A DNA stretch of 64,000 bases from the NCBI GenBank assembly GCA_029266425.1, contig JAQSWY010000010.1, forward strand, positions 1 through 64,000, written 5' to 3'. The notes below the pieces were generated by a model. It was not told where the DNA came from and ran no database searches. It saw only the letters and a program-made list of their open reading frames with translations. Shown here piece by piece: positions 9,865 through 17,939 of this stretch (positions are counted from its first letter, which is position 1; the number at the start of each line of letters is the position of its first letter). The DNA is from Xanthobacteraceae bacterium. Its GTDB lineage: Bacteria; Pseudomonadota; Alphaproteobacteria; Rhizobiales; Xanthobacteraceae. The position numbers and the translations under genes are program-made.

Positions 9865-9883
9865 AGTGCACGTCGAGCTGCCC

Positions 9884-11470
9884 TCAGAACACCAGCGGCT
9901 TCGCCTGCTTCACCGCCGGCAACGCTTGCACCTTGGCGATGATCTCGGCCGGCACCGTGCCGTCCACCTCGACCAGCGCGATGGCGTCGCCGCCCTGGCG
10001 GTCTCGGCCGAGCGCGAAGGTGGCGATGTTAAGGCCGGCGTCGCCGAGCAGGCTGGCGAAACGACCGATGAAGCCCGGCTTGTCCTCGTTCGTGACATAG
10101 ATCATGGACGGGCCGAACTCGGCGTCGACCCGGATGCCCTTGATCTCGACGATGCGCGGGCGGCCATCGGCGAACACCGTGCCGGAGACCGAACGCTCCA
10201 TCTTCTCGGTGACGACGGTGAGCGTGACCAGGCTCTCGAAATCGCCGGTCACTTCGCGGGTCATCTCCTCGACGACGATGCCGCGCTCCTTGGCGACGCT
10301 CGGCGCCGAGACCACATTGACCTCGGCAAGCGCCGGACGCAGCAGGCCGGCCACCGCCGCCGAGGTCAGCGCCTTCACCTTCAGCTCGGCCACCGCTCCC
10401 TCATAGGTGATGCGCACGGTCTTGATGTCGGTCTCGGTCAGTTGGCCGGCAAAGGAGCCGAGTTTCTCGGCGAGCTCGATGAAGGGCTTCAGCTTCGGCG
10501 CCTCTTCCGCGGTGATGGAGGGAAAGTTCACCGCATTGGAGATGGCGCCGCGCAGCAGATAATCACTCATCTGCTCGGCGACCTGGAGCGCGACATTCTC
10601 CTGCGCCTCCGAGGTCGAGGCGCCGAGATGCGGCGTGCAGATCACATTGGGATGGCCGAACAGCGGGTTCTCGGTCGCCGGTTCGGTGACGAACACGTCG
10701 AACGCCGCGCCGCCGACCTGGCCGCTGTCGAGCGCGGCACGCAGCGCCGCCTCGTCGACCAGGCCGCCGCGCGCGCAATTGATGATGCGCACGCCTTTCT
10801 TGGTCTTGCCTATGGCCTCGGCGGAGAGGACGTTCTTGGTCTTCTCAGTCAGCGGCGTGTGCAGCGTGATGATGTCGGCTCGGGCGAGCAGGTCGTCGAG
10901 CTCGACCTTGTCGACCCCAAGATCGAGCGCGCGCTCCGGGGAGAGGAAGGGATCATAGGCGATCACCTTCATCTTCAGGCCCAGCGCACGGTCGGCAACG
11001 ATCGAGCCGATATTGCCGCAGCCGATGATGCCGAGCGTCTTCGCGGTGAGCTCGACGCCCATGAAGCGGTTCTTCTCCCACTTGCCGGCCTGGGTCGAGG
11101 CGTCCGCCGCCGGGATCTCCCGGGCGAGCGCGAACATCATCGCAATGGCGTGCTCGGCGGTGGTGATGGAGTTGCCGAACGGCGTGTTCATCACGATCAC
11201 GCCCTTGGCGGTCGCGGCCGGGATGTCGACATTGTCGACGCCGATGCCGGCGCGGCCGATTACCTTCAGGCGCGCCGCCTGTTCCAGGATCTTCGGCGAG
11301 ACCTTGGTGGCGGAGCGGATGGCAAGCCCGTCATAATTGCCGATGATCTCGGCGAGCTTGTCCTTGTCCTTGCCGAGGTTCGGCTGGAAATCCACCTCGA
11401 CGCCGCGATCCTTGAAGATCTGCACGGCGGCGGGAGAAAGAGCGTCGGAAATCAGAACGCGGGGTGCCAT
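9884..11470 (-). CDS. serA: D-3-phosphoglycerate dehydrogenase
   Basis: 528 residues, the long form. It has a substrate/nucleotide-binding catalytic core with LGIIGCGNIGSIVADRALGL as the NAD-binding loop and catalytic His in CTPHLGAST, then an intervening (ASB) domain, then a C-terminal ACT domain beginning MIYVTNEDKPGFIGRFASLLG. It oxidises 3-phosphoglycerate to 3-phosphohydroxypyruvate, the first step of serine biosynthesis. The ACT domain suggests allosteric control by serine. It follows serC on the same strand (190-base gap) and is probably co-transcribed. Confidence 0.96.
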   Translation of the reverse strand: MAPRVLISDALSPAAVQIFKDRGVEVDFQPNLGKDKDKLAEIIGNYDGLAIRSATKVSPKILEQAARLKVIGRAGIGVDNVDIPAATAKGVIVMNTPFGNSITTAEHAIAMMFALAREIPAADASTQAGKWEKNRFMGVELTAKTLGIIGCGNIGSIVADRALGLKMKVIAYDPFLSPERALDLGVDKVELDDLLARADIITLHTPLTEKTKNVLSAEAIGKTKKGVRIINCARGGLVDEAALRAALDSGQVGGAAFDVFVTEPATENPLFGHPNVICTPHLGASTSEAQENVALQVAEQMSDYLLRGAISNAVNFPSITAEEAPKLKPFIELAEKLGSFAGQLTETDIKTVRITYEGAVAELKVKALTSAAVAGLLRPALAEVNVVSAPSVAKERGIVVEEMTREVTGDFESLVTLTVVTEKMERSVSGTVFADGRPRIVEIKGIRVDAEFGPSMIYVTNEDKPGFIGRFASLLGDAGLNIATFALGRDRQGGDAIALVEVDGTVPAEIIAKVQALPAVKQAKPLVF

Positions 11471-11660
11471 GGCAATCGGTCCGTAATGGTTGCGGTCTCC
11501 CGCCGCTGGCGGGAAGGGACGGCGAAGCGTTCGTGGGACGGGCAGGTTTTTTGAAGCTGAGATACGCGGCTGGGAGGAGAAGCCATTCTCCGCTTTGAAA
11601 AGCCAGGATGCCGGCCCCTTCGCCGTCCCCTCGCGTCAGCGGCGGGGGACGGGATAAGGG

Positions 11661-12836
11661 TCAGGCGGCCTTCTTCAGCGTCGCCTTGGCGTCGCCATAG
11701 GCCCAGTCGAGCCAGGGCAGCAGGGCCTCGATGTCGGATGCCTCCACCGTCGAGCCGGCCCAGATGCGCAGGCCCGCCGGGGCGTCGCGATAGGAGCCGA
11801 CGTCAAGCGCGACACCGGCCTTCTCCAGCGCGGCGGCGATCGCCTTGGCGAAGGCGGCCTGCTGGTCGGCGGGAAGCGCCTTCACCTCCGGATCGGAGAC
11901 GACGAGGCAGACGCTGGTGTTGGAGCGCGTCTCCGGCACCTTGGCGAGGAAGTCGATCCAGTCGGTCTTGGCCACCCAATCGGCCAGCACCTTGGTGTTG
12001 GCGTCGGCGCGCGCCTGCAGGCCCTTCAGCCCGCCGACCGACTTCGCCCAGCCGAGCGCATCGAGATAGTCCTCGACGCACAGCATGGACGGCGTGTTGA
12101 TGGTCTCGCCCTCGAACAGGCCGGCGATCAGCTTGCCGCTGCTCGTCATGCGGAAGATCTTCGGCAGCGGCCAGGCCGGGACATAGGTTTCGAGCCGCTC
12201 CACCGCGCGCGGCGAGAGGATCAGCATGCCGTGCGCGGCTTCGCCGCCCAGCACCTTCTGCCAGGAGAAAGTGGTCACATCGAGCTTGTCGAACGGCAGG
12301 TCCTGCGCGAAGGCCGCCGAGGTGGCGTCGCAGATGGTCAGGCCGGTGCGGTCCGCGGCGATCCAGTCGCCGTTCGGCACGCGCACGCCGGAGGTGGTGC
12401 CGTTCCAGGTGAAGACCAGATCATGGTCGAAATTCACCTGGGCGAGGTCCGGCAGGTCGCCATAGCCTGCCTTGAAGACGCGGGTGTCCTTGAGCTTGAG
12501 CTGCTTCACCACATCGGTGACCCAGCCTTCCGAGAAGCTCTCCCAGGCGAGCACGTCGACCGGACGCTGGCCCAGCAGCGACCACAGCGCCATCTCGACG
12601 GCGCCGGTATCGGAAGCCGGCACCACCGCGATGCGGTAGTCGGCCGGCACTTCCAGGATTTCTCGGGTGAGGTCGATGGCCCGCTTCAGCTTGGCTTTGC
12701 CGGCCTTGGCGCGGTGCGAGATGCCGAGCGGCGCATCGCCGAGCGCATCCAGCGTCCAGCCGGGACGCTTAGTGCAAGGACCGGAAGAAAAGCGGGGATT
12801 AGCCGGCTTGAGCGCCGGCTGCGCAGTAATCGTCAT
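11661..12836 (-). CDS. serC: Phosphoserine aminotransferase
   Basis: 391 residues from the ATG at 12836. A PLP-dependent class V aminotransferase converting 3-phosphohydroxypyruvate plus glutamate to phosphoserine. The N-terminal [15 protein letters not shown] is the alphaproteobacterial SerC signature, and the PLP lysine lies in [16 protein letters not shown] chose 12836 because GAGAGG lies 9 bases upstream; the ATG at 12845 directly abuts that ribosome site and is too close. The leader between this gene and the upstream outer-membrane gene resembles the serC RNA motif. Confidence 0.95.
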   Translation of the reverse strand: MTITAQPALKPANPRFSSGPCTKRPGWTLDALGDAPLGISHRAKAGKAKLKRAIDLTREILEVPADYRIAVVPASDTGAVEMALWSLLGQRPVDVLAWESFSEGWVTDVVKQLKLKDTRVFKAGYGDLPDLAQVNFDHDLVFTWNGTTSGVRVPNGDWIAADRTGLTICDATSAAFAQDLPFDKLDVTTFSWQKVLGGEAAHGMLILSPRAVERLETYVPAWPLPKIFRMTSSGKLIAGLFEGETINTPSMLCVEDYLDALGWAKSVGGLKGLQARADANTKVLADWVAKTDWIDFLAKVPETRSNTSVCLVVSDPEVKALPADQQAAFAKAIAAALEKAGVALDVGSYRDAPAGLRIWAGSTVEASDIEALLPWLDWAYGDAKATLKKAA

Positions 12837-12841
12837 GATAG

Positions 12842-12920
12842 CCATCCTCTCAGATGGACGCCCCTCGGTGGGAAGGGGTGGCCCGTCGAGAGCGATACGC
12901 CGGAGGAAGGTCCGGCGTCA
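12842..12920 (-). promoter_or_regulatory. Structured 5' leader of serC, resembling the alphaproteobacterial serC RNA motif
   Basis: On the minus strand the leader holds ACGCCGGA/TCCGGCGT (12897-12918, perfect 8-base stem, 6-base loop), then ATCGCTCTCG..GGGCCACCCC, a CCCCT/AGGGG hairpin (12861-12878), and finally CCATC/GATGG (12842-12857), which encloses the GAGAGG ribosome site. A conserved serC RNA motif is known upstream of serC-serA in alphaproteobacteria, and position and shape fit it. The match is from memory, not from a covariance search. The last hairpin could control translation start. Confidence 0.6.
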
Positions 12921-12929
12921 AGGGGGCCG

Positions 12930-13655
12930 TCAGTCGATCAGATAGCGGGCGCCGATGCGCACTTCCTGGCTGCTCTGGTCCCGTACATAGAGCTGGTTGT
13001 CCGCGGCGTCGCGGAAATCCATGTCGTCGATCGCGACATAGCGATAGCCGACATCGATCGCCCAGTTCGGCGACAGCGCGATGCTGGCGCCGGCCATCAG
13101 CCCCCAGGCGAAGGCCCATTCGCTGTCGAAATCGGCGGTGATGATGCCGTCATTGACCCCGCTTGGCGCGAGGCTCGCCGCGCCGATGCCGGCGCCGACA
13201 TAGGGCGTGATGCCGCCCCAGGTGCCGAGGTCGAGATAGGCATTGGCAAGCAATACCCAGCTGTCGGCGTTGCCGCTGAAAGTCGGTCCCAAAGTATCGC
13301 CGGAGAAATCGGCGTTGCTGCGATAGTCGACGGTGAAGTCGAGGCGCAGCCAATCGGTCGCCTTGACGCCGAAGCCGAACCCGACGCTCCAGCTGTCGTC
13401 AAACGAGACGCCGCTCAGCCCGAGAGGCCCCCAGGCGATGTCGTCCTCGGTGATGCCGGCGACCGCAAGGCTCGGCGTGTCGTGCCAGACATAGCCGACA
13501 TCGCCGCGCAGATACCAGTTGGAACCGAATTCCTGAACTTCCGGCGGGGCGAAGCCGATATCCGGCATGTCCGCGGCAAAGGCGGCACCGGGGACAAGCG
13601 CGGCACCGGGAAGCAGAAGCGCGGCCAGCACGAGACTCAGGCGGAGGTTGGACAT
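12930..13655 (-). CDS. Outer-membrane beta-barrel protein (Omp25/RopB-like)
   Basis: 241 residues with a Sec signal peptide (LVLAALLLPGAALVPGAAFA, cleavage near AFA). An eight-stranded barrel pattern follows: alternating aromatic strands such as WYLRGDVGYVWHD, FGFGVKATDWLRLDFTVDYRS, YLDLGTWGGITPYVGAGIGAAS and WAIDVGYRYVAIDDMDF. It is a paralogue of the next gene upstream on the same strand (13830-14621). Such proteins are abundant surface porin-like or structural proteins. It ends in ARYLID rather than the usual aromatic residue, which is mildly atypical. Confidence 0.82.
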   Translation of the reverse strand: MSNLRLSLVLAALLLPGAALVPGAAFAADMPDIGFAPPEVQEFGSNWYLRGDVGYVWHDTPSLAVAGITEDDIAWGPLGLSGVSFDDSWSVGFGFGVKATDWLRLDFTVDYRSNADFSGDTLGPTFSGNADSWVLLANAYLDLGTWGGITPYVGAGIGAASLAPSGVNDGIITADFDSEWAFAWGLMAGASIALSPNWAIDVGYRYVAIDDMDFRDAADNQLYVRDQSSQEVRIGARYLID

Positions 13656-13770
13656 GGCTGCAACTCAGCTCTTGCGCCGCCGGGCGGCAGGATGGACCCT
13701 TGAGCCGGATGCTGGCGGATTATGGTAAACATTTCGATAAAATCGCGCACTGGATAAGCTCTGCTGAAGA

Positions 13771-13802
13771 CAAAACGGGCGCCGTATCGCTACGACGCCC
13801 GT
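13771..13802 (-). terminator. Rho-independent terminator after the 13830-14621 outer-membrane gene
   Basis: Read on the minus strand, ACGGGCG...CGCCCGT forms a stem extended by CGTA/TACG across a one-base mismatch, followed by TTTT. It lies 28 bases after the stop codon and separates the two outer-membrane genes. Confidence 0.8.
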
Positions 13803-13829
13803 AGTTCTTCACAGACGGTCAGACACTTC

Positions 13830-14621
13830 TCAGTATTTCGACACCACAGTGCCGCCGCCACCCAGCGCCCAGCGGAAGCCGACCTTAAGGTCGTGCGAGG
13901 TCAGGTCGTTGAAATAGAGCGGATTGTTCGGCACCGGATTGCTGCCATCGGGCAGCCTCGGGTCGCCGGACTGCGCATCGCCGAGACTCATGTAGCGATA
14001 GGCGAACTCGATGGTGAAGTCCGGTGTCACCCGATAGGCGAGACCGGCATAGAGCGCCCAGGCAAAATCCCATTCCGCATGCGAGCCGGCAATACCGATG
14101 GCGCCCTCATTGTAGGGATCGATGTCGCTGAAATTCGAGATGGTGTTGCGCGAGGTGCCGATGCCGGCGCCGATGAAGGGCGTGACGCCGTACCAAGTGC
14201 CGAGATCGACATAGGCATTCAAGAGGAACGTCCATTCCGACTTGTCGGCCTCGTAGAAATTCTGGCCTTCATCATAGGTGTCGAAGCCGCGGAAGCTCGC
14301 CTTGGAGCGATACTCGCCGGTGACGTCCATGCGGAACCAGTCGTTGAACTGGTAGCCGATGCCGAGCGCAAAGAGCGGCGAGGCATCGAAATCCTTCTGG
14401 TGCACCTCGAAGGTGGGGTTCTCGTCATATTCGATGGCGCCGAGGCTATCGACCTGCTGGTTGGTGAAACCGATATCGCCGCGCAGGTACCAGCCGGCGG
14501 CAACAACCTCGACTTCAGGCGCCTTGTAGATCGGGGCTTCCGGCATGTCCGCCGCGTGAGCGTGGCCGGCAGCGCCGAGCGTGGCCGCGGCGACCAGCGC
14601 CGGAAACGCAAAGCTGCGCAT
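13830..14621 (-). CDS. Outer-membrane beta-barrel protein (Omp25/RopB-like)
   Basis: 263 residues with a signal peptide (MRSFAFPALVAAATLGAAGHAHA, cleavage AHA|A). Barrel strands parallel the neighbouring paralogue: WYLRGDIGFTNQQ, LFALGIGYQFNDWFRMDVTGEYRS, YVDLGTWYGVTPFIGAGIGTS, FTIEFAYRYMSLGDA and the terminal strand DLKVGFRWALGG. Its own terminator lies downstream. The upstream region has an exact TTAA-N7-TTAA box, so cell-cycle control by CtrA is possible. Confidence 0.84.
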   Translation of the reverse strand: MRSFAFPALVAAATLGAAGHAHAADMPEAPIYKAPEVEVVAAGWYLRGDIGFTNQQVDSLGAIEYDENPTFEVHQKDFDASPLFALGIGYQFNDWFRMDVTGEYRSKASFRGFDTYDEGQNFYEADKSEWTFLLNAYVDLGTWYGVTPFIGAGIGTSRNTISNFSDIDPYNEGAIGIAGSHAEWDFAWALYAGLAYRVTPDFTIEFAYRYMSLGDAQSGDPRLPDGSNPVPNNPLYFNDLTSHDLKVGFRWALGGGGTVVSKY

Positions 14622-14844
14622 GTCTCGTTCCTCTCCATTCCGGAGCGCGGCAGAGGCAGCCCCGATGCTTTTGACGGAACGAAAATCGCAGCGATTATTT
14701 AACGAGCGCTTAACCTTAACGCTTAACCACGTTTATTAGGCAGGTTTTTCGCGAGAATAAGCGAATGCAGCCACTTACCGTTGAGGTATGAGCTCGCAAA
14801 GCGGGAACGCAGGACGCGAAAACTTAACAAGATCTTACGCGCTG
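14622..14844. other. AT-enriched intergenic region upstream of the outer-membrane gene
   Basis: About 220 bases of unusually AT-rich sequence for this genome, between the outer-membrane gene and a family-B repeat. It carries a run of TTAA motifs (14699-14726). It probably contains the promoter of the outer-membrane gene. No coding region is supported. Confidence 0.5.
14699..14726. promoter_or_regulatory. CtrA-like box TTAA-N7-TTAA with two further TTAA repeats
   Basis: TTAA-CGAGCGC-TTAA is an exact match to the core TTAA-N7-TTAA recognised by the cell-cycle regulator CtrA in alphaproteobacteria. TTAA follows again at 14716 and 14723. It is 78 bases upstream of the start of 13830-14621. A second near match (TTAA-N7-TTAC) lies at 14824-14838. 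Confidence 0.5.
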
Positions 14845-14928
14845 TCGTCATGCCCCGGCTTGTCCCGGGCATCCGCGTCCGTGCACCGGCACCAACCGTG
14901 GATGGCCGGGACAAGCCCGGCCATGACG
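14845..14928. repeat. Palindromic intergenic repeat, family B, copy 2
   Basis: CGTCATGCCCCGGCTTGTCCCGGGCAT and, inverted, ATGGCCGGGACAAGCCCGGCCATGAC, separated by about 30 bases. It lies directly downstream of the YebE/TerB-like gene. Confidence 0.8.
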
Positions 14929-14956
14929 GTGTGATGGATAGGATCGCCGCGCAGCC

Positions 14957-15757
14957 CTACCCCTGCTTCGCCGCGCGTGCCGCCGCCTCCAGATGCGGGG
15001 TCAGCGCCGGATCGAGCTTGAGCGCCATCGCCAGCCGGGCGAGGAAGGCGCGCTCGGAGCTGACATCGGGATCGATCGCCAGCAGTGCGGCGATATAGAC
15101 CTCGGCGGCTTCCTCGGGGGAGGCCACCTCGCGGGCGATCGTCTCGACGCTCGCCGGATTGGCCAGCTCCTGCGTGAGGAAGCGCTCGGCCTCGTCGCGC
15201 GCGGCGCCGGGCCGCTCGTTCAGCTTGCCGGAGATGGCGGCGCGCTCGGTCGCGTCGATATGCCCGTCGGCGAGCGAGGCGGCGATCATCGTGCGCAGCA
15301 GCGTCACCGGCAATTGGGTCTGCGCCACCTGCGCGGGGTTGAAGGGGGATTCCGGCGGCGGCAATTGCGCCGGGGACTGCACGGGCGCTGTCGCCTGTGC
15401 CGGTGCATTGCCCTGGCTGTAATTCTGGTACGCCTTGTAGGCGAGCGTGCCGACCAGCGCGAGACCGCCAAGCGCCACCGCGTTGCCGCCGACCTTGCGC
15501 ACCGTCTTGTTGCCCATCAGAAGCGAGACCAGGGCGCCGGCGGCCGCGCCGCTCGCCATCGAGCCGCCCTGCCCGCCGAGGAATTCCTTCGCCTTGGCCA
15601 TGAGGTCGCCGTTGCCCTGGGGCGCAGCCGCCTGCTGCCAGGGCTGCGCGGCGCCACCCGTGTGCGGCTGGCCGGTCGTGGCCGGCGGCGTGCCCGCCTG
15701 CGGGGTGAGGAACTGGTCGAGAAGCCGCTTGGCGTCGAAATTCCTGGTGTCGAACAT
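14957..15757 (-). CDS. DUF533 / TerB-like (YebE family) protein
   Basis: 266 residues from the ATG at 15757. The N-terminal part is MFDTRNFDAKRLLDQFLTP, followed by a Gly/Ala-rich stretch (GGQGGSMASGAAAGALVSLL) and one membrane-compatible helix near VALGGLALVGTLAYKAYQ. A helical TerB-like domain follows (TLLRTMIAASLADGHIDATERAAI...AFLARLAMALKLDP). Family members are inner-membrane-associated and of unknown function. An AGGACAGG ribosome site supports this start; an ATG 21 bases upstream is less likely. Confidence 0.85.
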   Translation of the reverse strand: MFDTRNFDAKRLLDQFLTPQAGTPPATTGQPHTGGAAQPWQQAAAPQGNGDLMAKAKEFLGGQGGSMASGAAAGALVSLLMGNKTVRKVGGNAVALGGLALVGTLAYKAYQNYSQGNAPAQATAPVQSPAQLPPPESPFNPAQVAQTQLPVTLLRTMIAASLADGHIDATERAAISGKLNERPGAARDEAERFLTQELANPASVETIAREVASPEEAAEVYIAALLAIDPDVSSERAFLARLAMALKLDPALTPHLEAAARAAKQG

Positions 15758-16018
15758 CGCCTGTCCTGTTCGTTGCATTGCCCGGGGCAGTTAGGCAAGG
15801 CGCCAGCATCCCGCAAGGGAAGGCAACATTAAGTTTTCGTCAGGCAGGCCGCTTGTCGCGTCCAGCGCGATGCGTCCAGCGACCCGCGTGCCAGCCCCGG
15901 GCACGTCGCCCCCGATGTCGCATCCGTACAACCCCGCCGCCGAATGAATGCTCGCTTGTCACGCGGCGCCGGTAGAACATGCGGAAAATGTAACGGCTTG
16001 CGTCGAGGAGGCCGACCC

Positions 16019-17272
16019 TTGCAGAAATTCTCAGGCTTCGAGCTGCTCCGCCGCGCGCTCGGCGGGCACCAGGGTTGGCAGCCGCAATGGCGCAACCCCG
16101 AGCCGAAGGCGGAATACGACGTCATCATCGTCGGCGCCGGCGGCCATGGCCTCGCCACCGCCTATTATCTCGCCAAGGAGCACGGCATCACCAATGTCGC
16201 CGTGATCGAACGCGGCTGGCTGGGTGGCGGCAATACCGGGCGCAACACCACAATCGTGCGCTCCAACTATCTGTTCGACGAGAGCGCCGCGCTCTATGAC
16301 CACGCGATGAAGCTGTGGGAAGGCCTCTCCCAGGACCTGAATTACAACGTCATGTACTCGGCGCGCGGCGTGCTGATGCTCGCCCACAACATCCATGATG
16401 TGCAGAGTTTCAAGCGCCATGTCCATGCCAACCGGCTGAACGGCGTCGACAATGAATGGCTCACGGCGGAGCAGTGCAAGGAATTCTGCCCGCCGCTGAA
16501 TATCGGCCCCGGCATGCGCTACCCGATCCTCGGCGGTGCCCTGCAGCGGCGCGGCGGCACCGCGCGGCACGATGCGGTGGCCTGGGGCTATGCCCGCGGC
16601 GCGGATTCCCGGGGCGTCGACATCATCCAGAATTGCGAGGTCACCGGCATTCGCCGCGGCGCGGACGGCGAGGTGCAGGGGGTCGAGACCTCCCGCGGCT
16701 TCATCCGCGCGCCGAAGGTCGGCGTGGTCGCGGCGGGGCACAGCAGCGTGGTGATGAACATGGCCGGCGTGCGCATGCCGCTGGAGAGCTATCCGCTGCA
16801 GGCGCTGGTGTCGGAACCGGTGAAGCCGGCCTTCCCGTGCGTCGTCATGTCCAACACCATCCATGCCTATATCTCGCAGTCCGACAAGGGCGAGATGGTG
16901 ATCGGTGCCGGCACCGACGCCTATACCAGCTATTCGCAGCGCGGCGCGCTGCACGTCACCACCCACACGCTCGACGCCATCTGCGAACTAGTCCCGCAGT
17001 TCAGGCGGCTGCGCATGCTGCGCAACTGGGGCGGCATCGTGGATGTCACGCCCGACCGCTCGCCGATCATCGCGAAGACCCCGGTGAAGGGGCTTTATGT
17101 GAATTGCGGCTGGGGCACCGGCGGCTTCAAGGCGACCCCGGGCTCCGGCCATGTGTTCGCCCACACCATCGCCCGGGACGAGCCGCACGCCATCAACGCG
17201 CCCTTCTCCATGGAGCGTTTCCGCGACGGCTTCCTAATCGACGAGGCGGCGGCCGCCGCCGTCGCGCACTGA
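16019..17272 (+). CDS. soxB: Sarcosine oxidase beta subunit
   Basis: 417 residues from a TTG start at 16019, preceded by GAGGAGG with a 7-base spacer. The frame is open further upstream, but only this start fits the family length and signal. It has an N-terminal FAD-binding Rossmann motif ([18 protein letters not shown]) and the D-amino-acid-oxidase-like fold with covalent-FMN-type context ([22 protein letters not shown]). It is the catalytic subunit of the heterotetrameric enzyme that oxidises sarcosine to glycine, with H2O2 and 5,10-methylene-tetrahydrofolate. It is first in the operon soxB-cupin-soxD-soxA-soxG. Confidence 0.94.
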   Translation: MQKFSGFELLRRALGGHQGWQPQWRNPEPKAEYDVIIVGAGGHGLATAYYLAKEHGITNVAVIERGWLGGGNTGRNTTIVRSNYLFDESAALYDHAMKLWEGLSQDLNYNVMYSARGVLMLAHNIHDVQSFKRHVHANRLNGVDNEWLTAEQCKEFCPPLNIGPGMRYPILGGALQRRGGTARHDAVAWGYARGADSRGVDIIQNCEVTGIRRGADGEVQGVETSRGFIRAPKVGVVAAGHSSVVMNMAGVRMPLESYPLQALVSEPVKPAFPCVVMSNTIHAYISQSDKGEMVIGAGTDAYTSYSQRGALHVTTHTLDAICELVPQFRRLRMLRNWGGIVDVTPDRSPIIAKTPVKGLYVNCGWGTGGFKATPGSGHVFAHTIARDEPHAINAPFSMERFRDGFLIDEAAAAAVAH

Positions 17273-17283
17273 CGGAGGCGTAG

Positions 17284-17637
17284 ATGGCGCAAGCGGTCAA
17301 TCTCGCGAACAAGCTCTCCCTCTTCTCGGAGCACTGGAAGCCGAAGATCGTCGCCGGCTTCAACGGCAACGACATCATGGTCGTGAAGCTGAAGGGCGAG
17401 TTCCAGTGGCACTCGCATGCCGAGACCGACGATTTCTTTCTGGTGCTGAAGGGCCGCCTGACCATCCGCCTGCGCGACGGCGACGTGCATCTCGGTCCCG
17501 GTGAGCTCTATGTGGTGCCGGCCGGTGTCGAGCACTGCCCGGTGGCCGAGGAAGAGGTCCATTTGCTGCTGATCGAGCCGGCCGGCACGCCGAACACCGG
17601 TGACCCGGCGACGGCCGTGGTGAAGACGGCGCTCTAG
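17284..17637 (+). CDS. Small cupin-domain protein in the sarcosine oxidase operon
   Basis: 117 residues, a single cupin barrel. Motif 1 includes FQWHSHAETDDFFLVLKG (metal ligands His, His, Glu-like) and motif 2 is LGPGELYVVPAGVEHCP with a conserved His. The metal-binding residues look intact, so it could be an enzyme or sensor. The function is unknown. It is 11 bases after soxB and 11 bases before soxD, so it is co-transcribed with sarcosine oxidase, which does not normally contain such a subunit. A role in handling formaldehyde, peroxide or folate products is speculation. Confidence 0.85.
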   Translation: MAQAVNLANKLSLFSEHWKPKIVAGFNGNDIMVVKLKGEFQWHSHAETDDFFLVLKGRLTIRLRDGDVHLGPGELYVVPAGVEHCPVAEEEVHLLLIEPAGTPNTGDPATAVVKTAL

Positions 17638-17648
17638 GGGGGGAATTC

Positions 17649-17939
17649 ATGCTGATCATCAATTGCCCCTGGTGCGGCAAGCGGCCCGAGATCGAGTTCC
17701 GCTATGGCGGCGAGGCGCACATCGCCCGACCGGCCGATCCATCGGCCCTCTCCGACGCCGAATGGGCGGACTTCCTCTACAACCGCACCAATCCCAAGGG
17801 GAAGCATGCCGAGCGCTGGCGCCACATCCATGGCTGCGGCCGCTTCTTCAACGCGGTGCGCGACACGGTGAGCGACTTCTTCGTCGTCACCTACAAGCCG
17901 GGCGAGGCGCGGCCGGACGCGCAGGAGAGCAGACAATGA
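17649..17939 (+). CDS. soxD: Sarcosine oxidase delta subunit
   Basis: 96 residues, the usual size. The zinc-binding pattern is visible: NCPWCGKRPEIEF near the N-terminus, then RWRHIHGCGRFFN. The delta subunit is structural within the SoxBDAG complex. Its stop overlaps the soxA start in ATGA (17936-17939), indicating translational coupling. Confidence 0.94.
   Translation: MLIINCPWCGKRPEIEFRYGGEAHIARPADPSALSDAEWADFLYNRTNPKGKHAERWRHIHGCGRFFNAVRDTVSDFFVVTYKPGEARPDAQESRQ

Noticed and set aside
16005-16021. An upstream ATG (15944) as the soxB start
   Set aside because: The TTG at 16019 has GAGGAGG at ideal spacing and gives the normal protein length; the upstream extension is not SoxB-like.
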